This document shows positions 21,186 through 30,295 of a DNA stretch of 64,000 nt, in pieces (position 1 is the first letter of the stretch; each line of letters starts with the position of its first letter). Below the pieces are notes generated by a model. It made no database searches, was not told the DNA's origin, and saw nothing but the letters and a program-made list of their open reading frames with translations. A program made the position numbers and the translations under genes. This DNA comes from Desulfovibrio sp. (lineage in GTDB: Bacteria > Desulfobacterota > Desulfovibrionia > Desulfovibrionales > Desulfovibrionaceae), in assembly GCA_031287575.1 (NCBI GenBank), contig JAITSV010000032.1, positions 19,476 through 83,475 on the forward strand, written 5' to 3'.

Positions 21186-21389
21186 CGTCAACGATTTGCA
21201 ACCATTCGGAAACACCTCGGAAACACGGAAAAAGTAACGCTCGCGCAGGTTGCCCAGGCGCTCTCGCGCACATCAGGAACTCCACCGCCCCGGCAACGCC
21301 CTTCCAAACCAGGCGAAGGGTTGCCGGTGCCGCGTACGGCGCATGCATCGCCCGCCTGTCACTCCTTTCAGTGCCCCGCCCACAACACA

Positions 21390-21434
21390 TCGGGGCGCCG
21401 GAATCGAACCCATGGTCCGTTCCCGGCGCCCCGA
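21390..21434. other. Long GC hairpin after the hybrid kinase gene, tRNA-like 3' end
   Basis: A 14-bp stem with one bulge (tcggggcgccgg... with ...cggcgccccga). The minus strand contains GGGTTCGATTCC, like a tRNA T-arm, between the arms. No anticodon or D arm is present, so it is not a tRNA. It lies about 60 bases after the kinase stop and may terminate transcription despite lacking a T-run. Confidence 0.5.
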
Positions 21435-21491
21435 CGAGCCGCGCGCAGCACGCACGGCGGGCATGTCCCTTCTCCATTCCGGGCTCTTTCG

Positions 21492-23264
21492 CTATTCAGG
21501 CGCGGCGCGGCAGTCCAACCGGGGGTCCTGCCCGGCCAAAGTTTCGTCCAGCAGGCCCCGCGCGCCCAGCACGGTCTCTATCTCGGCAACCAGACAGCCG
21601 AAATCCACGGGCTTGGAAACGTAGCCGTCCATGCCCTCCGCCAGAAAACGCTCCCGGTCCCCGGCCATGGCATGGGCCGTCATGGCAATGACCGGCACCG
21701 CCGACGGCACGCCCTTGCGGCCGCGCAACGCGCGTATCGTTTCCAGCCCGTCCATCTCGGGCATCTGGATGTCCATCAGCAAGAGGTCGCAGGCTTCGCG
21801 TTCCAGTCCGGCCAGCACCTCGATGCCGCTGGACACGGTGATGACGTCGTGCCCCATGCGTTCGAAGAAATACACCGCCAGCTTGCGGTTGATCACGTCG
21901 TCTTCGGCCACCATGATGCGCAGCCGCCGATTCACGCCGCGAATCACCGGCAGGCTGACGTCGCGGGGGCGAGGGGCCGCCGATTCGCCCAAGGCAAAAC
22001 GCATGGTCAGCACGAAGGTACTGCCCGCCCCCTCCTGGCTGCGCACCGCGATGTCGCCGCCCATCATCCGCGCTATCTCGCGCGAGATGGCAAGGCCAAG
22101 CCCGGCGCCGCCGTACTTCTTGGTCAGGAAATTCTCGGCCAGGGTAAACGGCTCGAAGATGCGTTCCCACTTTTCCGCGGCAATGCCCACCCCGGTGTCC
22201 TCCACGATGACGCGCAGCCCCACCGTGCCCCCCGAGTGCGCCGAATGCGCCGGATGTGCCCCCAACCCCGCACCGGGCATACGGGGAGGTGCGCCGTCCA
22301 GTTCCACCGCCAGCGAGACGCCGCCCACCTCGGTATACTTGATGCCGTTGATGACCAGGTTGGTCAGCACCTGGCGCAGCCGCGCGGCGTCGCCCATCAG
22401 CCGGTCGGGCACGTCGGGCGAGACGGCGCAGGCAAGGGTCAGGTTCTTCCAGCGGGCCTGCACGTCCAGCACGCGGACCAGGTCGCTCACGGTCTCGCGC
22501 AGGTTGAACGGGGCCTCGTTGAGGGCGATGCGCCCGGCCTCTATGCTGGACATGTCCAGCAGGTTGTTGACGATGGACAGCAAATCCAGCCCGGCCTGGC
22601 GCACCATGCCCAGGCACTCCTCCTGCTCGCCGGCGGGTCCGGCGGCCAGCAGCAGTTCGGTCAGCCCGATGATGCCGTTGAGCGGGGTGCGCAGTTCGTG
22701 GCTGATGTTGGCGAGGAACTGGGTCTTGGCGCGGTTGGCCGATTCCGCCTCCATCCTGGCCTGTTCCAGTTCGCGGGTGCGCACGGCCACCTCTGCGGCC
22801 AGGTTCTCGTGGTAGCGGCGGTTTTCCGCGCGCAGCCGCCCCTGCTCGATGGCCAGGCGCACCCGGTGGCCCAGCACTTCCAGATCCATGATGGGCTTGA
22901 GGATGAAGTCCCAGGCCCCCCGGCGCACCGCCTCTATGGCGTCCTGCATGACCCCGGTGCCGGACACCACGATGGTGGGCATGTCCGGCCGCTCGGCCGC
23001 CAGCTCGCGCAGCACGTCCAGACCGTCGAGGCCGGGCATGCGCAAGTCCACGAGCACGGCATCCGGCTGCACCGCGCGCACCAGTGCAAGGCCGGTGCGG
23101 CCATCGGTACCCTCGTGCACGTCGTAGCCAAGGTCTTCGAGGTAGGCGGTGATGCTGCGCCGCACCATCGTGTCGTCATCGATGACGACCACGGTGGGGG
23201 TGCCGGAGGGGGAGATCGAGCCGGATGATCCGGATGAGGCGGGGAAGCCGCTGGCGGGGCTCAT
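21492..23264 (-). CDS. Hybrid histidine kinase with N- and C-terminal receiver domains
   Basis: 590 residues, order REC - HisKA - HATPase - REC, without transmembrane segments, so cytoplasmic. REC1 spans about residues 22-140 ([12 protein letters not shown], phosphoacceptor in [11 protein letters not shown]). A coiled-coil (about 145-190) leads to the H-box [11 protein letters not shown] near residue 205. The ATPase region has [10 protein letters not shown] (N box), DTGVGIA and [13 protein letters not shown]2 (about 460-575) has [22 protein letters not shown] and KPVD. Its ATG overlaps the stop of the single-domain regulator upstream (ATGA), so the two are translationally coupled and probably form one phosphorelay. 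Input signal unknown. Confidence 0.93.
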   Translation of the reverse strand: MSPASGFPASSGSSGSISPSGTPTVVVIDDDTMVRRSITAYLEDLGYDVHEGTDGRTGLALVRAVQPDAVLVDLRMPGLDGLDVLRELAAERPDMPTIVVSGTGVMQDAIEAVRRGAWDFILKPIMDLEVLGHRVRLAIEQGRLRAENRRYHENLAAEVAVRTRELEQARMEAESANRAKTQFLANISHELRTPLNGIIGLTELLLAAGPAGEQEECLGMVRQAGLDLLSIVNNLLDMSSIEAGRIALNEAPFNLRETVSDLVRVLDVQARWKNLTLACAVSPDVPDRLMGDAARLRQVLTNLVINGIKYTEVGGVSLAVELDGAPPRMPGAGLGAHPAHSAHSGGTVGLRVIVEDTGVGIAAEKWERIFEPFTLAENFLTKKYGGAGLGLAISREIARMMGGDIAVRSQEGAGSTFVLTMRFALGESAAPRPRDVSLPVIRGVNRRLRIMVAEDDVINRKLAVYFFERMGHDVITVSSGIEVLAGLEREACDLLLMDIQMPEMDGLETIRALRGRKGVPSAVPVIAMTAHAMAGDRERFLAEGMDGYVSKPVDFGCLVAEIETVLGARGLLDETLAGQDPRLDCRAAPE

Positions 23265-23653
23265 GCCCGCTCCGGCCCGGAAAGGCGGCGGAAGATGCCC
23301 TGCACCAGATCGTCCATGTTCTGCAACGGCTTGATGTACACGTCGGCCCGTTGCACGCCGATGGTGATGAGTTCCGCCGGCAGCTTGTAGTTGGTCGAAC
23401 CGGTGTGGATGAGATAGCGCAACGTGGGCAGCGCCTGATGGGCGCGAATGATGAAATCGTTGCCGCTCATTCCCGGCAGGCGCATGTCGATGATGCCCAC
23501 GTCCGGGCGATGGCGTTCCAGCAGATCCAGCGCGTCCTCGCCGCTGCCTGCCGTAACTACCCGGAACCCTTCGTCCTCGAGGTACGCCTCGAGGTTTTCG
23601 CGCACCATCTCTTCGTCATCCACCACAAGGATGAGGATATCGGCATTGCTCAT
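23261..23653 (-). CDS. Single-domain response regulator
   Basis: 130-residue CheY-like receiver with no output domain. The start giving [20 protein letters not shown] is preferred; the frame is open upstream but without family sequence. Acidic pocket DDEE near residue 12, phosphoacceptor Asp in [12 protein letters not shown] near residue 57, and Lys in YIKPLQ near residue 110 are present. It overlaps the following hybrid kinase by 4 bases, pointing to a shared phosphorelay. Confidence 0.92.
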   Translation of the reverse strand: MSNADILILVVDDEEMVRENLEAYLEDEGFRVVTAGSGEDALDLLERHRPDVGIIDMRLPGMSGNDFIIRAHQALPTLRYLIHTGSTNYKLPAELITIGVQRADVYIKPLQNMDDLVQGIFRRLSGPERA

Positions 23654-23827
23654 AGCTACCCCGTACTGCCCCGATGCTTCCCCCGCCCGGTGAGCCCCTT
23701 CGTGGAATACGCGACCGCCCTTTGGACGACCTATCGCCGGATACATCATATGCCAGACGCGGCACTGGGTGCAACGCCGGAATGCATACCCGTCCGCAAG
23801 CGCGGCACCCGGTACGGCGCCAGACGG

Positions 23828-23995
23828 CTACGATGCTTCGCGTACGATGGCCTGTTCCCGCCGCAACGGACACCACGTGGGACGGTCCAGCGCGATGTCC
23901 AGCGGACGGTACTTGGGCGTGGAAAGGTTGCAGCGGGCGGGTTCGCCCTGGCTGCAGAAGGGGCAGTCGCTGCACTTGCGGACGACGATGATCAT
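23828..23995 (-). CDS. Small cysteine-rich protein (55 aa), function unknown
   Basis: A 55-residue frame beginning MIIVVRKCSDCPFCSQGEPA. Cysteines at 8, 11, 14 and 23 (C-x2-C-x2-C-x8-C) plus one near residue 43 suggest a small zinc or iron-sulfur knuckle. An AAGGA site lies 7 bases before the ATG. The gene starts 32 bases after the priA stop on the same strand, so it is probably cotranscribed with priA. I do not recognise the family. The cysteine pattern, ribosome-binding site and spacing support a real gene; conservation in relatives would settle it. Confidence 0.7.
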   Translation of the reverse strand: MIIVVRKCSDCPFCSQGEPARCNLSTPKYRPLDIALDRPTWCPLRREQAIVREAS

Positions 23996-24027
23996 GGTGG
24001 TATCCTTGGTGCCGCGCGGGGCGCGGG

Positions 24028-26448
24028 CTACATCATGTTGACGGGATCAAGGTCCAAAGAAATGCGCAGATGGCCGATGCCCGGCGTGGCCCCCGCCGCC
24101 CCGAACAGCGAACGGATGCTCGGCCAGTCGTCGGCCTTCAGCAGGCACTGGAAGCGCTTGCGCCCGCGCAGCAGCGGCAGCGGCGAAGGGGCCGGCCCCA
24201 GCACCTGCACGCCGCGCTCGCGCCCCTGGGCGCGCACCGCATTGGCGTAGCGGGCCAATTCCTCGGCCCCGCCCGTGAAATCCATAGGATAACTGATGCG
24301 CACCAGCGCCAGCCGCACGAAGGGAGGGTACCTGCGCCGCTGGCGGATGGCAATCTCGTGGGCGTAAAAGCCCTCGTAATCGGCCGTACGCACGAAATTC
24401 CAGCAATAGTGGGAAGGGTCGCGGGTCTGGATGAGCACCCGGCCCGGCTTTTCGCCGCGCCCGGCTCGCCCTGCGGACTGCACCAGCAACTGGAAGGTGC
24501 GCTCCGCCGCCCTGTAATCGGGCAGATTCAGGCCAAGGTCGCCATCGGCCACCACGGCCAGGGTCACGTCCGGAAAGTGGTGCCCCTTGGACAGCATCTG
24601 GGTGCCCACCAGCACCTGCGCCTCGCGCCGGGCAAAGGCCCCCAGGATTTCCTCCATCCGGCCCGGCCTTCTGGTCGAGTCGCGGTCCAGCCGCAGCACC
24701 TTGCCCCCGGCAGGCAGCAGCGCCGCCAGGGTTTCCTCCAGCTTTTCCGTGCCCTCGCCCATGGGCAGGTAGTGCATGCACTTGCAGTTGGGGCAGGTGG
24801 CCGGATACGGCACCGAGTGGCCGCAATAGTGGCACACCAGCCGCTCGCGCCCCTTGTGGTAGGTAAGGCCGATGTCGCAGTGCGGGCAGCGGGCCACGGT
24901 GCCGCAGTCCAGGCAGTACATCAGCGGGGCGTAGCCGCGCCGGTTCAGCAGGATCACCGCCTGCTCGCCGCGTTCCACCGTTTCGCGCAGGGCCGCGCCG
25001 CTCTGGGCGGCCAGCACGGAATCGGTGGAGGCAAGATCCTTGATGTCCACCAGTTCCACGCCGGGCAGGGTGCCGCCACCGGCCCGCTCGGGCAGGGTGG
25101 CCATGGGCAGGCGCCCCTCGTGCATGGCGTGGAAGGTCTTCACGTCCGGCGTGGCGGAGCCCAGCACCAGCAGTCCCGCGCCCTGCCCCACCCGGAACCA
25201 GGCCACTTCCTTGGCCTGGTAAGCCAGCCCCTCGTCCTGCTTGAACGAGGTGTCGTGCTCCTCGTCCAGCACCACCACGCCCAGGTCGGGCGCGGGCAGG
25301 AACAGGGCCGAGCGGGTTCCCACCACCAGGCACGGCTCGCGCCGGGCCGCCAGGGCGCGAAAGGTGCGTTCGCGCTGGGCCGGTCCCTGATAGCCGTGAA
25401 AGAAGAACAGTGGCGCGCCGGGCAGGCGTTCGTTGACGTCGCGGCGCAGCTTGCAGGCCAGGGCCACCTCCGGCGCCAGCAACATCACCGAGCGGCCCCG
25501 CGCCAGGCACGCGCGCGCAAGGTCCAGGTACACCGCCGTCTTGCCGCTGCCGGTCACGCCGTACAGCAGGCGGTGCTCCGCGCGCGGGCCGTCCAGCGCG
25601 GCCAGAAAGTCGTCCAGGGCCGTGCGCTGGTTCGCGTTCAGTTCGAACGGCGCATCCGGGGGAGCGTACAGGCAGGCCGGGCCTTCACCCTCGGCGGCCT
25701 CGTCGCAGGCGCATTCGCCGTCGTCGCGCCGGGTCACCGCCACCAGGCCGCGCTTCAGCAGACCCTCCAGCGCCGTGGCCGATGCCGCGCCAAGGTCGCG
25801 CAGCACCGCGCGGCGGCTGGCCGATCCCTTGTCCCACAGGTATTCCAGCAACTGCACCTGGCGCACGGCGGAAGGCCGCACCGGCCACGGGGGGTCCGCC
25901 GTCACCGCGCACAGTTCCGCGTCGGCGGCGTCCTCGGCCTTGTCCAGCACCTCGCCCCGGCCATCCATCCAGGCCTGGCCCAGGCGGTGCAGCGCCGAGG
26001 GGTCCTTGTCCACCAGCGGCACAAGGTCGCGGAACTTCAGCGTGCGCGCCCGGCCGTCCTCGAAAAAGCGCAACCGCACCTGGGTGGTGCGCAGCCCCAC
26101 GGGCAGGAAGTTGCCCAGTATCTGCCCCTCGCTCACCGCCTGGCGCAGCGCCAGTTGGCGCACCATGTCCAGGTACCAGGCGCCCAGCAGCGGCTCGCGC
26201 TCCAGCGGCCACAGCATGGGTCGGGGCACCACGCCCTCCGGCAGCGCGCCACCGGTTGCCGCCGCGTGCGCCTCGTCATCCAGCAGCACGCCCACGCGCA
26301 CCGCGCCGTTGCCCAGCGGCACCGCCACGCGCGTGCCCCGCCGCCACGCCTGCGGAGGCAACCACGGCGGCACGGCGTACGTCAGGGTGGCGTACGGCGG
26401 GCTGAGCAGCGCGACGGCGCGCAGCGTTTGGGCGGCATTGGTGGGCAT
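24028..26448 (-). CDS. priA: Primosomal replication helicase PriA
   Basis: 3'-5' DNA helicase that reloads replisomes at collapsed forks. The 806 residues include an N-terminal DNA-binding region (PPWLPPQAWRRGTRVAVPLG). The helicase core has Walker A GVTGSGKTAVYLDLA near residue 300 and the DEEH box VVLDEEHDTSFK. The eight zinc-binding cysteines lie in CLDCGTVARCPHCDIG and CHYCGHSVPYPATCPNCKC, followed by GTEKLEETLAALLP. It is somewhat longer than E. coli PriA (732). There is no strong Shine-Dalgarno at 26448. A terminator separates it from galU. Confidence 0.95.
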   Translation of the reverse strand: MPTNAAQTLRAVALLSPPYATLTYAVPPWLPPQAWRRGTRVAVPLGNGAVRVGVLLDDEAHAAATGGALPEGVVPRPMLWPLEREPLLGAWYLDMVRQLALRQAVSEGQILGNFLPVGLRTTQVRLRFFEDGRARTLKFRDLVPLVDKDPSALHRLGQAWMDGRGEVLDKAEDAADAELCAVTADPPWPVRPSAVRQVQLLEYLWDKGSASRRAVLRDLGAASATALEGLLKRGLVAVTRRDDGECACDEAAEGEGPACLYAPPDAPFELNANQRTALDDFLAALDGPRAEHRLLYGVTGSGKTAVYLDLARACLARGRSVMLLAPEVALACKLRRDVNERLPGAPLFFFHGYQGPAQRERTFRALAARREPCLVVGTRSALFLPAPDLGVVVLDEEHDTSFKQDEGLAYQAKEVAWFRVGQGAGLLVLGSATPDVKTFHAMHEGRLPMATLPERAGGGTLPGVELVDIKDLASTDSVLAAQSGAALRETVERGEQAVILLNRRGYAPLMYCLDCGTVARCPHCDIGLTYHKGRERLVCHYCGHSVPYPATCPNCKCMHYLPMGEGTEKLEETLAALLPAGGKVLRLDRDSTRRPGRMEEILGAFARREAQVLVGTQMLSKGHHFPDVTLAVVADGDLGLNLPDYRAAERTFQLLVQSAGRAGRGEKPGRVLIQTRDPSHYCWNFVRTADYEGFYAHEIAIRQRRRYPPFVRLALVRISYPMDFTGGAEELARYANAVRAQGRERGVQVLGPAPSPLPLLRGRKRFQCLLKADDWPSIRSLFGAAGATPGIGHLRISLDLDPVNMM

Positions 26449-26483
26449 GGCGGAGGTACCAAAGAAGGGACAGGGACAAGAAG

Positions 26484-26514
26484 AAAACCGGGGGGCGGAA
26501 ATCCCTCCCCCCGG
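26484..26514 (-). terminator. Intrinsic terminator after galU
   Basis: On the minus strand ccgggggg (26514-26507) pairs with ccccccgg (26495-26488), followed by TTTT. Confidence 0.82.
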
Positions 26515-26547
26515 CCTTCGTTCACGACATTCCGGAATACCCGGGGA

Positions 26548-27423
26548 CTACGTGCCGCTGTACGGCAGCAGCGGCTTGAGCTGGCGCACCAGTTCGTCGC
26601 GCAGTTCTTCGTCCTGCAGGGCGAAGTAGATGTTGGCGGTAAGGTATTCCGCCCAGTCGCCCGCGTCGAAGCGCATGCCGCGAATCTTCACGGCCAGCAG
26701 GCCCCGGTCGTCGGCCAGCATCTGCAGGGCGTCGGTAAGCTGGATTTCGCCGCCGTGGCCGGGCTTCATCTGTTCCAGGCAGCGGAAGATGTCCGGGGTC
26801 AGCACGTAGCGGCCCACGATGGCCAGGCGCGAAGGCGCCTCGCCCAGCTTGGGCTTTTCCACCAGCTTGTTGACCTTGAAGATGCCGGGGGCGAATTCCT
26901 CGCCGGAGATGATGCCGTAGCGGTTCACCTTGTCGGCGGGCACTTCCATCACCCCGATGACGGGCAGCCGCTCGGAGGCGGCCACGTCGATGAGCTGCTT
27001 GATGCCCGGCGTCATGCCGAACATCAGGTCGTCGCCCACCATGACGGCGAAGGTTTCGTCGCGCACCACGTCGCGGGCGCACAGCACCGCGTGGCCAAGA
27101 CCCAGCTGCTGCTTCTGGCGGATGGAGATGATGTTGACCATCTCGGCCACCTCGCGCACCTGCCGCAGCATCTCGGTCTTTCCGGCGCGCTCCAGCACGC
27201 CTTCCAGTTGCAGGTTGTAGTCGAAGTGGTCCTCGATGATCTTCTTGTCGCGGTTGGTGACGAAGACCACGTCGCCGATGCCCGAGCGGATGGCCTCTTC
27301 CACCACGTACTGCACCACCGGCTTGTTGTAGACCGGCAGCATTTCCTTCGGGATGTTCTTGGTGGCGGGAAGCGAACGGGTACCCCAGCCGGCGACGGGA
27401 ATGACGACCTTGCGGATGTTCAT
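26548..27423 (-). CDS. galU: UTP-glucose-1-phosphate uridylyltransferase
   Basis: Makes UDP-glucose from UTP and glucose 1-phosphate for envelope polysaccharides. The 291 residues begin MNIRKVVIPVAGWGTRSLPATKNIPKEMLPV, containing the nucleotide-binding GWGTR-type loop and the conserved Lys (PKEMLPV). Further family segments are VFVTNRDKKIIEDHFD and LGLGHAVLCA. It is downstream of glmM on the same strand, separated by a repeat-containing 335-base gap. Together they feed sugar-nucleotide synthesis. Confidence 0.95.
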   Translation of the reverse strand: MNIRKVVIPVAGWGTRSLPATKNIPKEMLPVYNKPVVQYVVEEAIRSGIGDVVFVTNRDKKIIEDHFDYNLQLEGVLERAGKTEMLRQVREVAEMVNIISIRQKQQLGLGHAVLCARDVVRDETFAVMVGDDLMFGMTPGIKQLIDVAASERLPVIGVMEVPADKVNRYGIISGEEFAPGIFKVNKLVEKPKLGEAPSRLAIVGRYVLTPDIFRCLEQMKPGHGGEIQLTDALQMLADDRGLLAVKIRGMRFDAGDWAEYLTANIYFALQDEELRDELVRQLKPLLPYSGT

Positions 27424-27527
27424 GGGGTGGCTCCTTTGGAATGTGTCGTCGTGTCGGCGTGCGTCAGAAAGGCAAAGACTGAAGGGCAGTCTGCACCATC
27501 ACCGCCAGGAAACCGGGGCGGCACCCA

Positions 27528-27758
27528 TTCGCAAATGAGGATTTTCCTTCGTTGGCAAGGAAAACAATCCTGCCATGAGGGAGCATGCGGCAGCCGTTAT
27601 GCGAGTCTTCGAGCATTACGGATGGCGACCGCAGCGCGCTCTTCTTGTATTCGACCGAGCCCCAGCCGTTGGCGAGTCTTCAAGCCTTACGGATGAGGAC
27701 AGCAAAGCCATGGCAGGAGTGTTTGACGACGCCAACGGGCGAAAGGCCCATTTGCGAA
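27528..27758. repeat. Dispersed hairpin element, long copy A (glmM 3' side)
   Basis: 231 bases bounded by perfect 10-base inverted repeats TTCGCAAATG / CATTTGCGAA. The right boundary is the base immediately next to the glmM stop codon (27759-27761). Inside, the sequence closely follows the element at 49019-49212 in the same orientation relative to the upstream gene. It also carries an extra core unit (about 27659-27707). The core stem is CCGTTATGC (27594-27602) with GCATTACGG (27613-27621). It fills most of the glmM-galU gap (27424-27758), where I see no gene. Confidence 0.88.
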
Positions 27759-29111
27759 CTAGCGCAGGTGCTTCTGCACCGTCTCCGCCAGCAACCCGGC
27801 CAGCCGCTTCACCTGCTCGGGGTCCTCGCCCTCCACCATCACGCGGCAGACGGCCTCGGTGCCCGAGTAGCGCAGCAGCACGCGGCCCCTGTCGCCCAGT
27901 TCCGCCTCGACCTTGGCCACCCCGTCGAGCACGGGCTGGCACTGTTCGAAGGGAATCTTCCTCTCCACATGAACATTGATAAGCTCCTGCGGGAAAAGCT
28001 GCAACTGGCCCGCCAGTTCCGACAGGGGCCGGTCGCGCTCGCGCATGATGCGCAGGATCTGGAGCGCCGCCATCAGGCCGTCGCCGGTGGTGCCGTGGTC
28101 CATGAAGATGAGGTGGCCGGACTGCTCGCCGCCAAGGTTGGCGCCCTCGCGGCGCATGGCCTCGACCACGTAGCGGTCGCCCACCGGGGTGCGCAGCAGC
28201 TTGCAGCCGCGCTCCTTCATGAACACCTCGAGCGCCATGTTGCTCATGACCGTGGCGACAAGGGTATTGTTGCGCAGCGCGCCGCGCCGCAGCATGTCTT
28301 CCGCGCACAGGGCCATGATCTGGTCGCCGTCGAGCACGGTGCCCTTCTCGTCCACCACGATGAGCCGGTCGGCGTCGCCGTCCAGGGCCAGGCCCACGTC
28401 GGCGCGGGTTTCCAGCACCTTGCCGGCGGCAACGCCGGGGTACAGCGAGCCGCACTGGTGGTTGATGTTCAGGCCGTTGGGCTCGGTGCCGATCTTGATG
28501 ACCTCGGCGCCCAGTTCCTCGAGCGCCAGGGGGGCCACCTTGTAGTTGGCGCCGTTGGCGCAGTCGAGCACCACGCGCATGCCGTCCAGGGTGAGGTGCG
28601 CGGGAAAGCTGTTCTTCAGGTAGACGATGTACCGGCCGGGAGAGTCCTCGATCTTGGCGGCGCGGCCCACGCGTTCGGGCGCGGGGTAATCCCACTGCCA
28701 GTCGGGGTCCAGCACCATGTCGGTGATCTTGTTCTCCGTCTCGTCGGGCAGCTTGAAGCCGTCCTTGTCGAAGAACTTGATGCCGTTGTCCATGAACGGG
28801 TTGTGCGAGGCGGAGATGACCACGCCAAGGTCCGCCCGCATGTTGCGGGTCAGAAAGGCGATGGCGGGCGTGGGCAGCGGCCCGACAAGGTAGACGTCCA
28901 TGCCCGCGGCGCACAGGCCCGCCGTCAGGGCCGATTCGAACACGTAGCCGGAAAGACGGGTGTCCTTGCCGATGACCACCCGGTGGCGGCGATGGCCGTT
29001 GCGGAAATGGGTGCCCGCCGCAAGGCCCAGACGCAGGGCCACGTCGGCGGTCATGGGATAGATGTTCACCTGGCCGCGCAGGCCGTCGGTGCCGAACAGG
29101 CGTTTGCCCAT
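27759..29111 (-). CDS. glmM: Phosphoglucosamine mutase
   Basis: Converts glucosamine-6-phosphate to glucosamine-1-phosphate for UDP-GlcNAc and hence peptidoglycan and LPS. The 450 residues begin [16 protein letters not shown]. The active-site phosphoserine loop is [19 protein letters not shown] near residue 100, the metal-binding loop is [14 protein letters not shown] near residue 245, and the sugar-binding segment is GGEQSGH near residue 330. Its stop codon directly abuts the repeat element at 27528-27758. Confidence 0.97.
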   Translation of the reverse strand: MGKRLFGTDGLRGQVNIYPMTADVALRLGLAAGTHFRNGHRRHRVVIGKDTRLSGYVFESALTAGLCAAGMDVYLVGPLPTPAIAFLTRNMRADLGVVISASHNPFMDNGIKFFDKDGFKLPDETENKITDMVLDPDWQWDYPAPERVGRAAKIEDSPGRYIVYLKNSFPAHLTLDGMRVVLDCANGANYKVAPLALEELGAEVIKIGTEPNGLNINHQCGSLYPGVAAGKVLETRADVGLALDGDADRLIVVDEKGTVLDGDQIMALCAEDMLRRGALRNNTLVATVMSNMALEVFMKERGCKLLRTPVGDRYVVEAMRREGANLGGEQSGHLIFMDHGTTGDGLMAALQILRIMRERDRPLSELAGQLQLFPQELINVHVERKIPFEQCQPVLDGVAKVEAELGDRGRVLLRYSGTEAVCRVMVEGEDPEQVKRLAGLLAETVQKHLR

Positions 29112-29393
29112 CTGCGAATCCTCTCTGGATTGTGCGTTGGCGGCAGCGCCGCCGGTGCGCCTGAGTACAGTATTTGCGGGGGTTGTTCAATGGTTGTCGG
29201 GGGCGCGGACGGTGCATGCCGTACGACACGGGCGATACCGTCCGGGACGGCACGGAACCGGATACGGAACGGATGCGGCGGCATGTTCGCGTGCGGGCCA
29301 GATCCGCCGCGCGGGCCGGAAGCGCCGTGATGCCCGACGCCAACCGCGCTACCGTCCGTTTCCCGCGGGCCGGGCACCGCTTCGGCGTACCCG

Positions 29394-30293
29394 TTACTTG
29401 CGAAAGGTCACGTTCACCGTGTCAGGCGAAATGTCCTTCAGCCGCACCCTGTCCGGCAGGTCCACCCGCACGGGCAGTTTCTCCTGTCCGGCACCGGCGC
29501 CTTCGGGCACTTCCGCGTACACCCGGATGGAGCGCAACGCCTCGGCATCGGCGGCGACGGAGGCGGGCATTTCCAGCAGCAGCGTGACCGCGCGCGGCGA
29601 CACCTGCGCCCGCAGGCCGCGCGGCGGCTGTACGGCCACCTCGCGCTTGAGGGTGGTTTCCTTCATGCGCAGGGCCGTGTCCAGCCGCACGGACACGGTG
29701 GGCGGTGTCGATTCCGTGGCCTCGGGCAGGGTCGGAGTGGCCTGCACCTCCATGCTGCCCGCCTGGTCCGGTGCCGGTGCGGCCACGGCCACCTTCACCC
29801 TGTCGATGCGCGCCACCAGCGATTCCGGCCCGCGCAGGTGCACCTTGGCGGGCGTCACCTCGGTCTTGTCGATGCGCACGTCCACGGGAATGGTGCCGTT
29901 GATGTCCACGGCCACGGGCACGTCCTTTTCGACGATGGCGTCCACCTCCAGCGTCAGCCGCGAGGGGGTTATCTCCACCACCTCGAAGGCGCGCGCCTCG
30001 GGCAGCTTTTCCGCCGTCAGGGGCACGATGTTGGTGCCGCGCTTCAAGCTGCTGAGGTCGATGGCGTAGCTCATGTCGCGCGCGGTCATGACGCGCACCA
30101 GGCCCTTGGGGCCGCGCACGCGCACGCTGACCTTGTTGACCAGCCCTTCGCGCACCACGAGGTTCTGGGGAATGCCCTTGAACTCCAGCCGCACCTCGCC
30201 CACCACTTCCACCCGCTCGCGCCCGGTGACCATGTACCACAGGGTGACGGCCATGACGAAGGCCATGACGGCGTACTGCCAGTTGGAACGCAC
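29394..30293 (-). CDS. YbbR-domain protein (CdaR-like)
   Basis: Membrane-anchored extracytoplasmic protein with one N-terminal helix (WQYAVMAFVMAVTLWYMV) and about three YbbR repeats (e.g. GIPQNLVVREGLVNKVSVRVRG split over strands; DISPDTVNVTF at the end). YbbR/CdaR proteins modulate the diadenylate cyclase CdaA. The start is taken as GTG at 30293, with GGAGAAG 5 bases upstream, inside the end of cdaA and 2 bases after its stop; that gives 299 residues. The order cdaA-ybbR-glmM is the widely conserved cluster. Confidence 0.88.
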   Translation of the reverse strand: MRSNWQYAVMAFVMAVTLWYMVTGRERVEVVGEVRLEFKGIPQNLVVREGLVNKVSVRVRGPKGLVRVMTARDMSYAIDLSSLKRGTNIVPLTAEKLPEARAFEVVEITPSRLTLEVDAIVEKDVPVAVDINGTIPVDVRIDKTEVTPAKVHLRGPESLVARIDRVKVAVAAPAPDQAGSMEVQATPTLPEATESTPPTVSVRLDTALRMKETTLKREVAVQPPRGLRAQVSPRAVTLLLEMPASVAADAEALRSIRVYAEVPEGAGAGQEKLPVRVDLPDRVRLKDISPDTVNVTFRK

Positions 30294-30295
30294 CG

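Noticed and set aside
21390..21434. tRNA gene
   Set aside because: T-loop-like sequence only; no anticodon or D arm and only 45 bases.
24070..27696. Plus-strand open frame of about 1200 codons opposite priA and galU
   Set aside because: Shadow of high-GC third positions; the composition (Ala, Arg, His, Gln) is that of an antisense frame and the minus-strand genes are unambiguous.
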